NCBI GenBank assembly: GCA_947568835.1
Contig: OX387603.1
Span: 6,794,701-6,858,700 of the forward strand
Source of the DNA: Protonemura montana
Lineage: Eukaryota > Arthropoda > Insecta > Plecoptera > Nemouridae
Direction of reading: 5' to 3'
DNA: 64,000 nt
Positions 35,949-48,800 of the stretch are shown piece by piece (positions within the stretch are counted from its first letter, which is position 1; each line of letters begins with the position of its first letter). The translations under genes and the position numbers were made by a program. The notes beneath the pieces were generated by a model that did no database searches, had not been told where the DNA came from, and was given only the letters and a program-made list of their open reading frames with translations.

Positions 35949-37386
35949 CACATAAAAGTGATACATTACTTTTACAAAAACATTTTTATTACCATCTTAT
36001 TCGCTTGTCTAATATAATCCAAGCACCTTGGATAGAAATTCAACGGACGTCTCTTCACAAGAAAGCAGCAAATTAAAAGTTCGCGGTCAATTGTGTAACT
36101 TTCAAAGCCATCTCTAACGCCCCTACGCTTATAGATCTCAGTCCCCTGAGCTTTTCGATGGTGGAGATGGACCCCGCTGTCTGTAAGGAACTCGCCGATT
36201 GCGCAACAGCCCGGCTAAATTTACACGGTAGACTCCGGCCGTTGACTAAGGTGCGCATGTGTATGAGATGGGGGGCAAGGAGCCAAAACGGAGATGCTTT
36301 TTGACACAGTTGACACGGTCGTGGGTCTTGAACTCCACGTTCTGCGTTGTCGTCTTCTTCGCCGTCGTCGATGCTGTTGTTGTGAGTAACTCAAAGACTG
36401 AACCATATGGCGTGTTAGTTGTGCACAAAAATGGTGTGATTTTAGCGTTTTAATGGCGTGTGGTATCGAATGGATGCCATAGTTACTCGTTGGTGATGTT
36501 TGAAAGTGAGGGAGTTGTTAGCGTTGGTATTTAACAGATTAAAATATGTTTTTGAAGTTAGTGCACCTTTGTATTATAAATTTGGGCTCCTTCCCAGGGC
36601 CCAGTAAGCGTTAATATGTCTGCTAACCAAATTCCTTCGCACATTCATTCCCCTATACCAGGCAAAAGCTGATGACTTATGTCCAATCTTGTATATTACT
36701 ATGTTGCTTTATGGTCTCAAACTTCAGAAATACCCACATTATTTTGTTTCCTCGTGGAAAGTCCTCGCCCTGTGTGTTTGATCTGAGAAGTTGTGATGTT
36801 TCTGCGCTCGAGTGAATATTTTCCAGTTCAATCATACTGGAAACAAAATTCACGAGACGTTTGAATTAATTTGTAAATTTGTTTGTAATTGAGCACTAGA
36901 AACCAAATGATAACTGTGTAAACGATGTTTTGAAAATGTTTACATTAAATTTTATAAAATTTTACATTTTATTTGGTTAGACATTAGGTAGTATTTAGTT
37001 CCCAAAAAAAGAAGGCAGTACAGTTGTAACCCATTACAACAGAGTATGTATGACTTCAGTTGTCTACACGAAGCTGGCAGTTAATTTTAATGAACAGAGT
37101 ATGTCATTAAAAAATACAAACGTACTCAGACTAAAGTCCGAGGCCAACAGCTGGGAAGTCGTAGCCATAGAGCACGAGCTGCCGTACATGTGTGGGCCAT
37201 ATTAGCTCTGGTTCTCAGGTGCATGAGAAACAACCCAGCTAAATTACTTTTCAAAATCGCGGTTCGCAATTCAAGAGCCGCCAATTTTATGAATCGCATT
37301 GCGTGTCCCCCAAGGTTAACCTTGTATACTTGACAACCTGTGGTTAACCGCTCGGTCCCAGTCCCACGAGTGGCGAACGACGCCCC
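35949..37386. other. Interval between galectin and GluR-C
   Basis: Mostly AT-rich non-coding sequence. The one exon-like item is listed separately at 36268-36381. The GluR-C promoter should lie toward the right end. Confidence 0.4.
36268..36381 (+). other. Possible signal-peptide-like exon, unassigned
   Basis: An ATG opens 38 codons ending in a strong hydrophobic stretch (STFCVVVFFAVVDAVV), immediately followed by a consensus donor (GTT|GTGAGT). It lies about 1 kb upstream of GluR-C, which has its own signal peptide. It could be an alternative first exon, the first exon of a short unseen gene, or chance. Confidence 0.25.
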
Positions 37387-40300
37387 ATGACGCCGATCCT
37401 GAGCGTCGCGACGCTCCTGACCCTGTGTGCGGTCGGCGCCCTGGGCTTGCAAGATGTGATCAGGATTGGCGGGCTGTTCCATACGATGGAGGCGTCGCAG
37501 GAGCTGGCCTTCCGTTATGCTGCAGAGATGATCAACGCCGACCGCGCGATCCTTGCTAATCACACGCTGATGACGCACTACGAGAAGGTGCCCGAGCACG
37601 ACAGCTTTCAGGTGTCGCGGACCGGTACGTACGAATAGCCAGACAGAGTACTTTTTTTTTGACGCTCCCAAAAAAAAATCCGGTTTACTCTGACATAGGG
37701 CTGGACTGCAACGGAGGTTGTCCTGCCTATACTCACATTTTCTCACCCCGAATAAAATTAAAATAAAACCAGAGGCAAGTATCTTGTCCGAGATCCTAAG
37801 CTATCAAAGGACAAAGTATACAACCATATTATTCTTACGGTTCTGCTTTCAATGCAGCACACAGATGTTTCTGAAATAGGTTTGCATTTTTTTTGTTATC
37901 ATGAAAATAAGACGAATAGAAAATACCCTAAAGTTAAAAAAACTTTCATTTTGGTCGGTGCTTTATGCATAAAAACGTTGATATGCTGTAAGTCCAACCC
38001 GTGTGGTTTATAACTAATCAGCCCTATTATTGAAAAGTTGATCCCGAGCAGAGCTTGCCCCGCATGGCGAGCCGCGCTGGTGGCGAACCTTTAAGGGCGC
38101 TGATTGACAATTGATTTGTTCTGTTTAACAACGTACTTTTTTGACAACTGGCCGAGTGGTACTGATCTAATGACATCTGTATGATGATGAGGATGATGAT
38201 GAACGATGCACGATCACCTGCGCAGTGTGCAAGCTGCTGAGCGTGGGCGTGGCAGGCATCTTCGGACCGCAGTCGGGAGACACTTCAGACCACGTGCAGT
38301 CGATGTGCGACACCATGGACGTACCCCACGTGGAAACGCGCTGGGACGTGCGCCGGCGCAGGCAGCATTTCCTCGTCAACCTCTACCCACATCCCGCCAC
38401 CTTGTCACGGGTACGTGTTTTCTCTTGATTGCTTGATTTGTTGAGTTTAACGACGCACTGTTTTGATAACGTGCCTTGCACTGGAAAATTGACGTCTGTG
38501 AATGAGTGGGTGATGATGGGGGTGGACATGAACCTAACCTAGTTTAAAAGGGAGGAGGCGAAACCCGGCGCCGGCACGTAGACTATTCCTGTCGCAGAGC
38601 ACCTAGTACTTCTCCTATGATGAACGGTACAACTCGAACAACAGGACTCCTCCACAGATCCATGCTGTTGAGAGTTGATGAGTAAGGCGAATAAAGTTGA
38701 TGAACAACTTTCATCCTTTCAACCTCTCTTCCAAATAACCATTACAATGCCTGACTCAGCGCAGTGTTAAGAACCGGTGTTTCCACAACGCCAAACCGAT
38801 CGGTATGTGTTTTGGTAATGATCCAATAGATATGACTTCAGCGAATATTACTCGACGACGCTTAGCAGTGACATTTGATCGGTATGTATTCTTTGCGGAG
38901 ACTGTTTCAACATTGGCAACAAACTTCAATGCCTCACAGGTATTTGCCGACTTGGTGTCTGCGTGGGGCTGGAAGAGTTTCACTGTGCTGTACGAGGACG
39001 GCGAGGGTCTGGTTCGCCTAGCCGATTTGCTCAAGTTCTACTCGCCCAAGGGGCACACGGTCACCGTTCGTCAACTCCATCCGGAAGCCGTCAACCACCG
39101 GCCCACCCTACGCCAAGTGCGCGACTCTGGCGAGAAGAACATCGTGCTCGACTGCGCAGTCGACAGGCTGCCCGAGATTCTCAAGCAGGCGCAGCAGGTG
39201 AGCGCGCAGTCACGAGTTTTCCACAACCCTGACCTCCCGTAACTCCTATTGATCGGTTAAAAGTGGGAGGAAACTTGGAAAAAACAAAGTTCACTTCAAG
39301 GTCGAGATGAGTGTGCTGAGCATACTGACATAGATTTTTTTCAATCTTTATTCGTTTACCAGGTGCAATAATCTAAGTCTCTTGGAGCTAGCACATATTA
39401 CAGAAACACCTCGTGAAAAAATGTGTGCTCATATGTCAAAATTCAGTTTTATAAGCCGCTTAAATTTTTTCTTTATTTTTACATTACTGGTAAGAACTCC
39501 TGACGCCTGTGACTTCGCTAAAAATGGACGTATTCCCGTCGAGTTCATATTCAAATCACAAAATACAATCCATAGAATCTTTGATAATCTAACGCGAAAA
39601 ACTGTGAAACATGAACCTTTAGCTAACCTTAGCTTAAACCTTTAGCTAGCATCTGCGCCTTACAGAACGCAAGATGTCATCTTCCAAGAGATCCTAACGG
39701 TGACTAATTTCTGGTGCAGGTGGGCCTGATGGTGTCGGACATGAACTACATAATTACCAACCTGGACATGCACACCGTGGACCTGGAGCCGTTCCAGTGG
39801 GGCGACACAAACATCACAGGAGTGCGCCTCGTGGACCCACAGAGCATGGACGTTCAGCTGGCCGTAAGGGCGTGGTCGGACCGTGAGATGCGCCGTGGAG
39901 TCATCCTCGACATCACGCCCGACTCGCTGAGGGTGAGCAACGCCCTGCCCTGCCCTGCCCTATTAACCCACCCCATGCCCTGACACTTTAGAACAGCTGC
40001 CATTTAGATCAAATAAAAGTATAAGATGCACTGAAGCCAAATCTGCCGGAGTACAGGCAAGAATGGTTAGAACAATAGGAATAAATTCAAGCGTTCGTGT
40101 CATTTTTTTTCATCGGGTTGCTTTCCTGAGTGAGTATCGGGCCAGGCAAGACGCACCAATTGTCTTAGAAAATGTGTCATTACAGCTGAGCACGGCGCTG
40201 GTCTACGACGCCGTCTACTTGTTCGCGAAGGCGCTTGCGCGGCTAGACAGTCCCTCTGTAGAGATTACCCCACTGGACTGCAGCACTGACGCCACCTGGC

Positions 40301-43300
40301 ACCACGGTTCTTCACTCATCAACTTCATGAAGGACGTGAGTTCAAAGGGAATAGGATAAATTATTCCAATAACGAATTACTTATTTTGTATTGGGTACCA
40401 TCGCTGTTCGCCGGTAAGTAATTGCGATAAACCCAGTTGTAACCTGAATGGGCATCGCTACTACAAATGTGTGCCGTGTCCGCCTTTGCAGGGACAGAGC
40501 GCCCACCGTGGATTGACAGGCCTGATCCAGTTCGACAACGAGGGATTCCGGTCCAAGTTCGAGCTGGACATCGTGGAGATGACAACCGACGGCTTACAAA
40601 AGGTTGGCACGTGGAACGCCTCCGAGGGACTGAATCTGACGCGCGCGCAGCCAAACAACGATCTCGGTGGGAAGGATCAACTTCATAACATGACATTCAT
40701 CGTGCTGACAGCACTGGTAAGAAGTCTTGCTTGACTCGACCTGATCTACAACATCTTGCCCTCTAAACACCCCCGTCCTGGTTGCAGAGCTCGCCGTACG
40801 GCATGTTGAAGGAGTCTAGCGAGTCGCTGACCGGTAACGACCGATTCGAGGGTTTCGGTATTGACCTGATCCGCGAGATCTCAATGATGCTGGGCTTCAA
40901 CTACACGTTTGAGCTGCAGCATGACCTCAAGAACGGCGCGTTCAACAACGTGACCAAGGAGTGGGATGGCATGGTCCGCGCACTCATCGACCGGGTATGG
41001 TCGCAATCTGTCTACCTACGAAGTTATTAAACATCCTTGTTATAACAATTGAGTCATCGCTATAGTGAGCACCGCAGTAGAACCATGCGGTCCAAGAGAC
41101 AACGAGTCTGCAGAGAGATTTAGAGTTGATTCAATTTGTAACCAAAAGGAAAACACTGTTTTTTAAGGGGTTTCAATTTTGTTACCCGATTCCTCCTATT
41201 AGGTTTTCGTGGAGAAAATTAATTTACAAGCATTGTGAACTTTTTTCTCTTTCACCCTTTGCAGGGTCTTAAAAGGTTTTCAGAAAATAATCTTGATGAA
41301 TTCTTACTTTTTGTACAAATTCAATTTAATTAGTATTAATTACTCGTCAAAAAAAGAAAAACAAAAAAAACGGAGAAAATGTTCCTTTGCTTTGTAATGT
41401 CACATGTCAGCGGAAGATTATTTCTGAACTCATTGACTAGTTACATGAGGAGCAACTGATTTAGCGGAGAAATGGACCAGATTATGGCATCGCCTAATTC
41501 TCTATATAATCTAATTGCCGTTTCTTCGATCTACAGAAGGCTGATCTGGCCATCACTGACCTGACGATTACCGCTGATCGTGAGAGCGCCGTCGACTTCA
41601 CGATGCCGTTCATGAACCTGGGCATCAGCATTCTCTACAAGAAGCCGACCAAGGAGGCGCCAAAGCTGTTCTCATTCCTCTCCACCTTCTCGTCGGGCGT
41701 TTGGATCTACATGTTGTTCGCGTACACGGGAGTGTCGCTGGTGATGTTCATCACGGGCCGGATATCACCCAAGGAGTGGAACAACCCTTACCCGTGTATC
41801 CAGGACCCCGACGAGCTCGAGAACCAATTCAATCTAAAGAACGCGTTCTGGTTCACAATCGGCTCGCTCATGCAGCAAGGCTCTGAAATCGCCCCGATGT
41901 GAGTATACGATTCTGTGTTGTTACTTGCTTGTCTTGAGAGAACTAACGTTTGAAACTGTGAAGCGAATTGCAAACAAACCGCTAAGCTTTATGTACACAT
42001 TTACAATGAGAGTTTCGAGCAAACGCAGAATTGGGAACTTAGCCTAACAGGCCGAAGTGCTTTGAAACGCCGAGCCCGAAGCGCCCTGATCGCACCAACG
42101 CCGACTTCAAACACGCTTTACTTCTCGGTATTGCTGATGTTTTTGAGTTGATTTCAGCGCCATCTCCACACGTATGGTGGCAGGCATCTGGTGGTTCTTC
42201 ACCCTCATCATGGTCTCGTCTTACACGGCGAACCTGGCGGCTGTACTGACGGTTGAGTCGATGAATTCACCGTTCCGCACCGCCGAGGAGATGGCCAATC
42301 AGAACGTTATCAAGTACGGCGCTAAGAAAGGCGGCTCCACGGCCGGCTTCTTCAGGGTGAGTCCCCTGGAATTAGCCACCGCAAGATAAGGAACATTCCA
42401 TTCCAAAATCAATCATCTTGCGTACCGTTCTAGTACAGTTTGTCCTAACCCTTACGGCTAAAGCCCTTTAAGTCAAATCCAAGGCCACTGGTTCAGTTCG
42501 TTAATGATTTCAATGTAACTGTCAAATTATAAATAATTTAACCGCACAGCCGTCCGTTGCCACTGAAGTTGCGCCTAACTTCTGACCCCATTGTCCTCGC
42601 AGGACTCCGGCAACGAGGTATACCAACGCATGTGGACGTTCATGTCGTCCAACCCGGACGTTTGGACCGACTCCAACGACCAGGGACTGAACTGGGTGAA
42701 GACCAAGAACTACGCGTACCTGATGGAGTCAACTTCTATAGAGTACATCATCGAGCGCGACTGCGGGGTCACGCAGATCGGAGGGCAGCTCGACGCCAAG
42801 GGTTACGGGATCGCCATGCGAAAGAGTACGCTCGCAGTTAAACGTCTTCTCAGATATTGTTTTCGCCAACTAAAAATAATCACTTGTAACAGTTTCTGAA
42901 ATTGGTACAAACCTCATTTTTATCACATGATTATCTAACAGCGGTGGACAACAGTTTCCTGGGGAGTGAGTGAGTAAAACGGTGGCTGCAGGATTAACGT
43001 AAATGATATGCATTTCGAAAACTGAAAGGCTGTTTTTTTTTAGCTTAAATGCATGTGTTGATACACTTAAGCGGTGATTTCAGTTATATTACCCTCGAGG
43101 CTGAGGCAGGATGATGGGATAGCTGGTATCAATCACGGCGGACACCGATTCTGTTGCAGACTCGACTTACAGGAATGCCATGAGCACGGCCGTGTTGAAG
43201 CTGCAGGAGACAGGCAAGCTGACAAAGCTGAAGAACCGTTGGTGGAAGGAGGAGCGCGGCGGCGGCGCCTGTGACGTAAGTCAGTTGACAGTCGACAGTC

Positions 43301-44713
43301 TTGCGTGGAACAGCCTCTTTTGGCCATCGTTCAATATCTATGGCTTCCATGCTAGACGCATAAATTAGATTTAAGATTAATTATGATGCCTTCGTATGAG
43401 ACGTCGCCATTCAAAAGCATAGAAAATACCATTGCAATTTTGGTCATCCATTAAATACCGCGTGCCAGAAATCTGATTTACATTCCAAATTCTTGTAATG
43501 GGCAAAGTATTTTATTATTAGAGGCACTAAAATCAGCTCAAAAATTACATGTCAAAGAAGCTCAATTGGTTAGAGCAACACCCGCGACAGGTTAAGATCG
43601 GGGTTGGAGTCCCCGTTTCGGCATCAATATTTTAGAGGGTTTTAGTGTTTCTAATAATAAAACCGCGTACTAAACTTCGGTGATCTTGCTTTTATTGGTG
43701 TTTCTAATTCTCCTAAACACCCGGCCAGGCTCTAGATTCGAAAAGTTTGCTGATTTAAGCCGCAAATAGCACCGGAAAGTACCGGAAGTTGCAGTACTTA
43801 TCGCGGAGACCGAAGACTCTCCCACCTGAACAATACGTGGTTTTAACAAGGGGGTTTCTGTATTCGAGCAGAATGCCGGCGGCGGTGGCGCTGCGTCGCA
43901 GCTGAGTTTGGGCCACGTGGGCGGCGTCTTCGTTGTACTCGTATCCGGGGTCTGTCTTGCCATCGTCTTCACCTTCATCGAGCTGATCTACGACGTCAGC
44001 AGTACAGCTTTCCGCGAAAAGGTGCGCTACCATTGTGCACCTTTCGTGCAGTTAGTGAGTGAAGTTGGTGCAGTCAGTGTAGTGGTCAATGTTTACAGCG
44101 ACTACACTTGTTGTTAGTTTTAACCTTAGATGAGACGAACGCTGACCCTGTTCATTGTTGCTAGCCTTTTTTTCCAACCTCAATTGACATGTTTTGTTGC
44201 TGTAACTGCAATTTTTAACAGTTTCGCTGGTGTCTATCTGTAATGTGCCGACTAGGCCTGTGGGCTTAAATGCGAATGCCTCTTCTTCTCAAGATGGTTC
44301 AAAGACGACGAGTAGGTTTTTACAGTACGTTGCTTAAAAGAAACTTGATATTGTTGGTTAACTCAGCTACCGGTGTGGTTTCACTGGGACACGGAATTAT
44401 TTTAGCAGAAAATATGATGGAATACTACTTGTTTTGAGCGGTTATAACGATATCGTCCACTCAAATGAATCTTATTTGAATTTGATTGCAACGTCTTGGG
44501 CATCGTCAGGTGTCTTTCCGCCAGCTGATCATGGAGGAGTTGAAATTTGTGGCGCGATGCCGCGGTTCCACCAAGCCGGTACGCAAATACAACAGCAGTG
44601 ACGACGGCGACGCTGATGCCGACGGCGAAGGCGACGCGCGCGATGACTTTGCTCCCATGACCTCCTACGATGCTGGCTTCCGCGCTGAGGCCATGAAGGA
44701 TAGGTTGAAATAA
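37387..44713 (+). CDS. GluR-C: kainate-type ionotropic glutamate receptor, complete
   Basis: Exons: 37387-37624, 38226-38410, 38940-39197, 39720-39932, 40186-40335, 40492-40716, 40788-40994, 41537-41898, 42158-42356, 42603-42825, 43160-43275, 43872-44021, 44510-44713 (2730 nt, 909 aa). Signal peptide about 1-20 ([20 protein letters not shown]), amino-terminal domain, S1 with Arg in TADRES (about 507), TM1, pore loop MQQGSE (Gln about 605), [17 protein letters not shown]2 with GGSTAGFF and Glu in LMEST, and TM4 ([19 protein letters not shown]). The tail [16 protein letters not shown] resembles the membrane-proximal tail of vertebrate GluK subunits. It ends with an acidic low-complexity run of Asp, Ala, Glu and Gly. 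The pore exon is fused to the TM1 exon, so this paralog cannot use alternative pore exons. Expected product: a glutamate-gated cation channel subunit. Confidence 0.92.
38110..38206 (-). mobile_element. 3' fragment of the 5S-headed SINE in GluR-C intron 1
   Basis: TGTTTAACAACGTACTTT and GATGATGATGAAC match the 3' part of the family. It ends about 20 nt before the exon 2 acceptor of GluR-C. Confidence 0.55.
38428..38803 (-). mobile_element. 5S-rRNA-headed SINE, near-complete, GluR-C intron 2
   Basis: Minus orientation. It begins 17 nt after the exon 2 donor with TTTAACGACGCACTG, contains the body (GAACGGTACAACTCGAACAA, CTTTCAACCTCTCTTCC) and ends with the 5S-like CAGTGTTAAGAACCGGTGTT. It has a small deletion in the head. 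Confidence 0.7.
43551..43662 (+). mobile_element. tRNA-headed SINE, family 2, copy 1
   Basis: It has a box A-like AGCTCAATTGGTTAGAGC and a box B-like GGGTTGGAGTCCCCG, followed by a tail ending in TAATAATAAAA. It lies in GluR-C intron 11. The acceptor ends do not pair well, so it is not called as a tRNA. Confidence 0.55.
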
Positions 44714-45872
44714 CAAGCTACAAACGTATGTGTGCACGAAGGGTGTACGAATAACACGCCTTTAGTTTCATACCTGTTGCCCAAAGATCAGAAGGTGCTC
44801 AATCATGACCGTTGGAGGAACTGTTCCATTCTAATACCAATTTTAGCATGCATATATTCCTTGTAATCGAAATATGTTTCATTTGAGAGAAAACTACAGG
44901 GCTATTTGATGTATTTGATGAGGACGCATTCACAAAAGGTAGCTATAGACAAACCAAAAAGTAAATGCCTTCCAAACTGTTGTAAAAATTATTTGTCTGA
45001 AGTGTTGTTGCTTATAACGTCAATTTGCAAACCTCCAATGATTTGTGAAAATTACACTTAGTGACGAGGAAATAACTTTGCAGAAGCAAAAAAGTCGAGT
45101 AGAGCCACTGATCTAGGTAATTAATAACGACACAGTCGTGCATTAATGAGTAGTACATGTTGTTTGTAGTGAAATTGCTATGATATTATTGAAGAATGAG
45201 TAAAAGCAAGAATTGTTAATTTGTATTTTGGCAATTATCGATAAGTTAGTGACTGACCAGTACAACATGTCAAATGGATTTCATGTTTTATTTTTAAACA
45301 GTATTGCCCCAGAACCATATGTACCCCTTTTATGAATAAAAGGAACATACCCCAAGAGTCTTAACTCTTTTATAATTATAGATTTTAGGGACTCAATGTA
45401 CAAAATGTAATAATATACTGCTATTTATAAATGACTATGCCGGACGCCAAATGATTTATTTCTTGTGAATCGCCACCTCCTTGCACGGTGCATTTTTTAG
45501 TCGAGGCCCAGTGGCCTAGAGAGATACCTATTAACATTGTATTCCATGTGCAGCTCCGACATAAAATTACGAAAGGTCAGGCATATCTTCCTCACTGGTC
45601 TCGGCGATGTATGATTTAGATGATCCATTAATCGCAAGTCACTACTAACATCTTACTACCATCAACCTTACTAAACACTGGGATGCACTATTTGATTTTT
45701 AGTAAAGTTATTAGTTAACTTTTTCTAAACAAAAATAAATTAAAACTGACACCAACAAGTTGCATTTATTTCTTTAAAAAACAAACATTTATACAGATCA
45801 CAATTCCATCATCAGCTCGGCCGGCAATGGTGTACCCAAACAGGGTGAGAACCGGGTAGTGTTGCAGCACGA
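44714..45872. other. Convergent interval between GluR-C and the LanC-like gene
   Basis: The 3' ends of two convergent genes face each other. AATAAA signals occur on the plus strand (for example near 45345), and the minus-strand polyadenylation region should lie near 45700-45870. I see no further gene. Confidence 0.4.
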
Positions 45873-48800
45873 TTACAGTGCGAATGCCGGGAAGCGTGCT
45901 TCTTGCGGCTGGCTAAGATCAGTCAAGAAGTACAGCACCCCTGCCAGACCTGCAAAAATTAAATATCCATCTCGTTTTACAAAATGCTCACCTCTCCATT
46001 CAGTAAAAAGCTTTAGCACAGCGCTATTTTTTAAATATATATATTACCCTTGCATCAGATCTACAAAGCAGAGTTTAGTTTTACCCCAGAGTTTAAAGAT
46101 AATCAGCCAATCACAGACGGTATTTCCAGATTTTTAGGTGTTGTTACCATGGTGATAACAACTTTAATGGCCCTTATACCCAAATATTTGCTCACCCTCA
46201 AAGAGCGACAATGGTCGGTCGGGCTGACGATTCTGCTTGCTCGGGAGCGTCAGGCACCAGTGTGCGAACTGGCAGGTGCGGTACAGTTGCTCCACGTCCT
46301 GCAAGCACCGATAGAAACCCCACTAGCCATAAAACCATGTGGCCTGACCAAACGGTTGTAAACAATGGTTCTCATGGGATTTCTTAAATTAAGCACCACT
46401 GCGCTGGGTAATGGATGGGTCACCATCATATACATGACCAGTTTTGTTTGGAAGAGAGGTTGGAGGGGTTATAGTAGTACAGCAACTTCATTCGCCTTGC
46501 TTATCAACCTCTCGACAACATGGCTTTGTGGAAGAATCCTGTTTTTCGTATTGTACCGTCCTTTGGAAGGGATTTTAAGCCGGCGGTCCTCTTGGTGCTC
46601 TTTGACAAGAGAAGGCTATGTGCCGGCACCGGGTTTCCCCTCCTCCCTTCTACGGTACGTTAGGTTGATCATCATCCTCATCATGATTCATTCATTCACC
46701 AAAGGGCCACATGGCCTGTTGGAACAGAGTGTTGATAAACCCTATTAAGGAATCAATTGACCATTTGCCCTGCCTGGTAGCTGCAAAAACTACAAATCAG
46801 TAAAACTGAAAGTGGGTAGCTGCTCACCCCGGTGGCTTGGTAGAGCTGCAGGAAGGCGTATGCATTGCCGGCGACTCCGTGGCAGATGCTGTACCCCTTG
46901 GTGAGCAATCCGCGGCGCCACACCACTTCCCCACATTCCCGCGCAGCGGTCAGGTATCGCGGCTCATCCAGCACCTGCGGTGTACAGTGATTAGGACCTG
47001 AACTTTGGCTTAACCCTGTCTTTGGCATGTCTCTAGGTACCCATTGACACTGCCAAACTAGCTAGCTACATGCACAATTACACATAGATGTTGACTCAAT
47101 TACAGCATACTTTAATTACTATATACCTACCTAATCATAATATTTTTTTTATATTTGCATTATGTGACTACTACCTTTTTTTTTCTGTTATTTTTTTTTT
47201 AAATAATATATAGGAGCAAGGAATATATAAGGAGCAAAACTGAACAGGCAATAGGGCTCTTAAAATGTGTGCATTCAAACTACTAACAATAAAAATATTT
47301 CTAAGCTTATGTTTATTTCAAAGCCATGTCAAAGCCCCCCAGGATCATTTTTGCCATAAGAACAAGTGGATGAAAACTTATGCAGAGGTCATTGATATGT
47401 CATCTTCTCTCATGGGCTAGACTATATGAATATCCTTGTTTCATGCCTCAATGATAGTGTCCCTGTACTCCCCTTTGAAGCTCCGAAACTAGATTTATTA
47501 ACATATCTACGCTTTTACTACGCATACCTTGTGGGCGAGACAGAGCAATGAAACGAGGCCTGCGTCACCATGACACCACTGCACGAGCCTATCATCTCGG
47601 CTGCTCAGAGACGAGGGCAGGTTGCCGATGGGATCGCGGAGACTCAGCAAGAAATCCACGCTTGGTCGAACAAGCGTGTCTAGCTCGGTGTGGCTCACGT
47701 GCTCCGAAGCCTGATGGAACAAGGTAAGCAAGGTTAACTGTCACGACTCAATATTCAGCTAGGCTTATAAAGATATTTAGACATCTATAATAAAATCATA
47801 ATACCACGGATAATATTTTAGTTTGTAGGCAAGGGGAATGCTGAAAGGCCTTGAAAATTTCCCTTACCCCAAGGTTTTGTGTAGCAATTTTGACCAAGGA
47901 TGGAATATCTGTATAAATCTGTGATAATACTACCTATATCCTAATAAAAAATTTATCTATTTTTAAAAAAGGGAGTTAAAAAAAGGTGTATGCTCGTAGT
48001 TTTTTATATAACGCACTCCCATGATACCTACAAGAAAAAAATGAAAAGAGTTCAAATGATCTATGGAGTAATGATGTAATGATGTAATGATGTATGGTAT
48101 TGATATCTAATCGAACATTGTTTTGTTTAGTATAAATGCATTTTTGTACACTTGACTTTCAAGTATGACAACTTTATGCTCTTGTGGAAAAATAAAATGA
48201 AACGTGGGGTTTCAATAATAATACATTTTTTCGTTCAGCTTACTTGCAAAAGGATGAAGAGTATCCCTGCCAGGCCATGGGCAGCCCCGAGGTAGTGCTT
48301 GCCATGCCAAGTGTACGATAGTGGCGCTTTGCTTTTCTCCTCACGAGCGAGTTTCTGTCCGGAGTACAAGATGGCTGTCACCACCTGGCAACCAAACGGC
48401 ATTTTAACTATAGATAAAGATTGCGGCAACCCAAAAAGACATTTGGTTGAAGAGCCTTAAAACGTCATTATAAAATTGGCGGTAAAAGAAACCCGTATGG
48501 ACGGTTCGAAGGAAGGAAAGCAAGGAGGAAAATCGAATTAGAGTTCTTATGTCACTTTTGAGTTTTTACCAATGTCAATTTATGATGCTTTTTTTATGGT
48601 TATCATAGGTATGGAATTTTTAAAAGACTAAATAAATCTTCTATGTTCTATGATCATTTGGATAACCAAAGGTTATAAACTAGTATCTTTGACGTCGATG
48701 CTCCACAATAATTAAGGTGTTCAGGGAGGGAAATTTCAAAGCCCTAACAACAACTGGTGTTAACTGATGACTACCAACCTGCTGGATGATCTGAGTCTGG

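Noticed and set aside
43551-43625. Candidate tRNA gene in GluR-C intron 11
   Set aside because: Boxes A and B are recognisable but the stems are broken, and the repeat tail is shared with 50825-50910.
45480-45620. Possible tRNA-like element (AGTGGCCTAGAG)
   Set aside because: No convincing box B or stem pairing.
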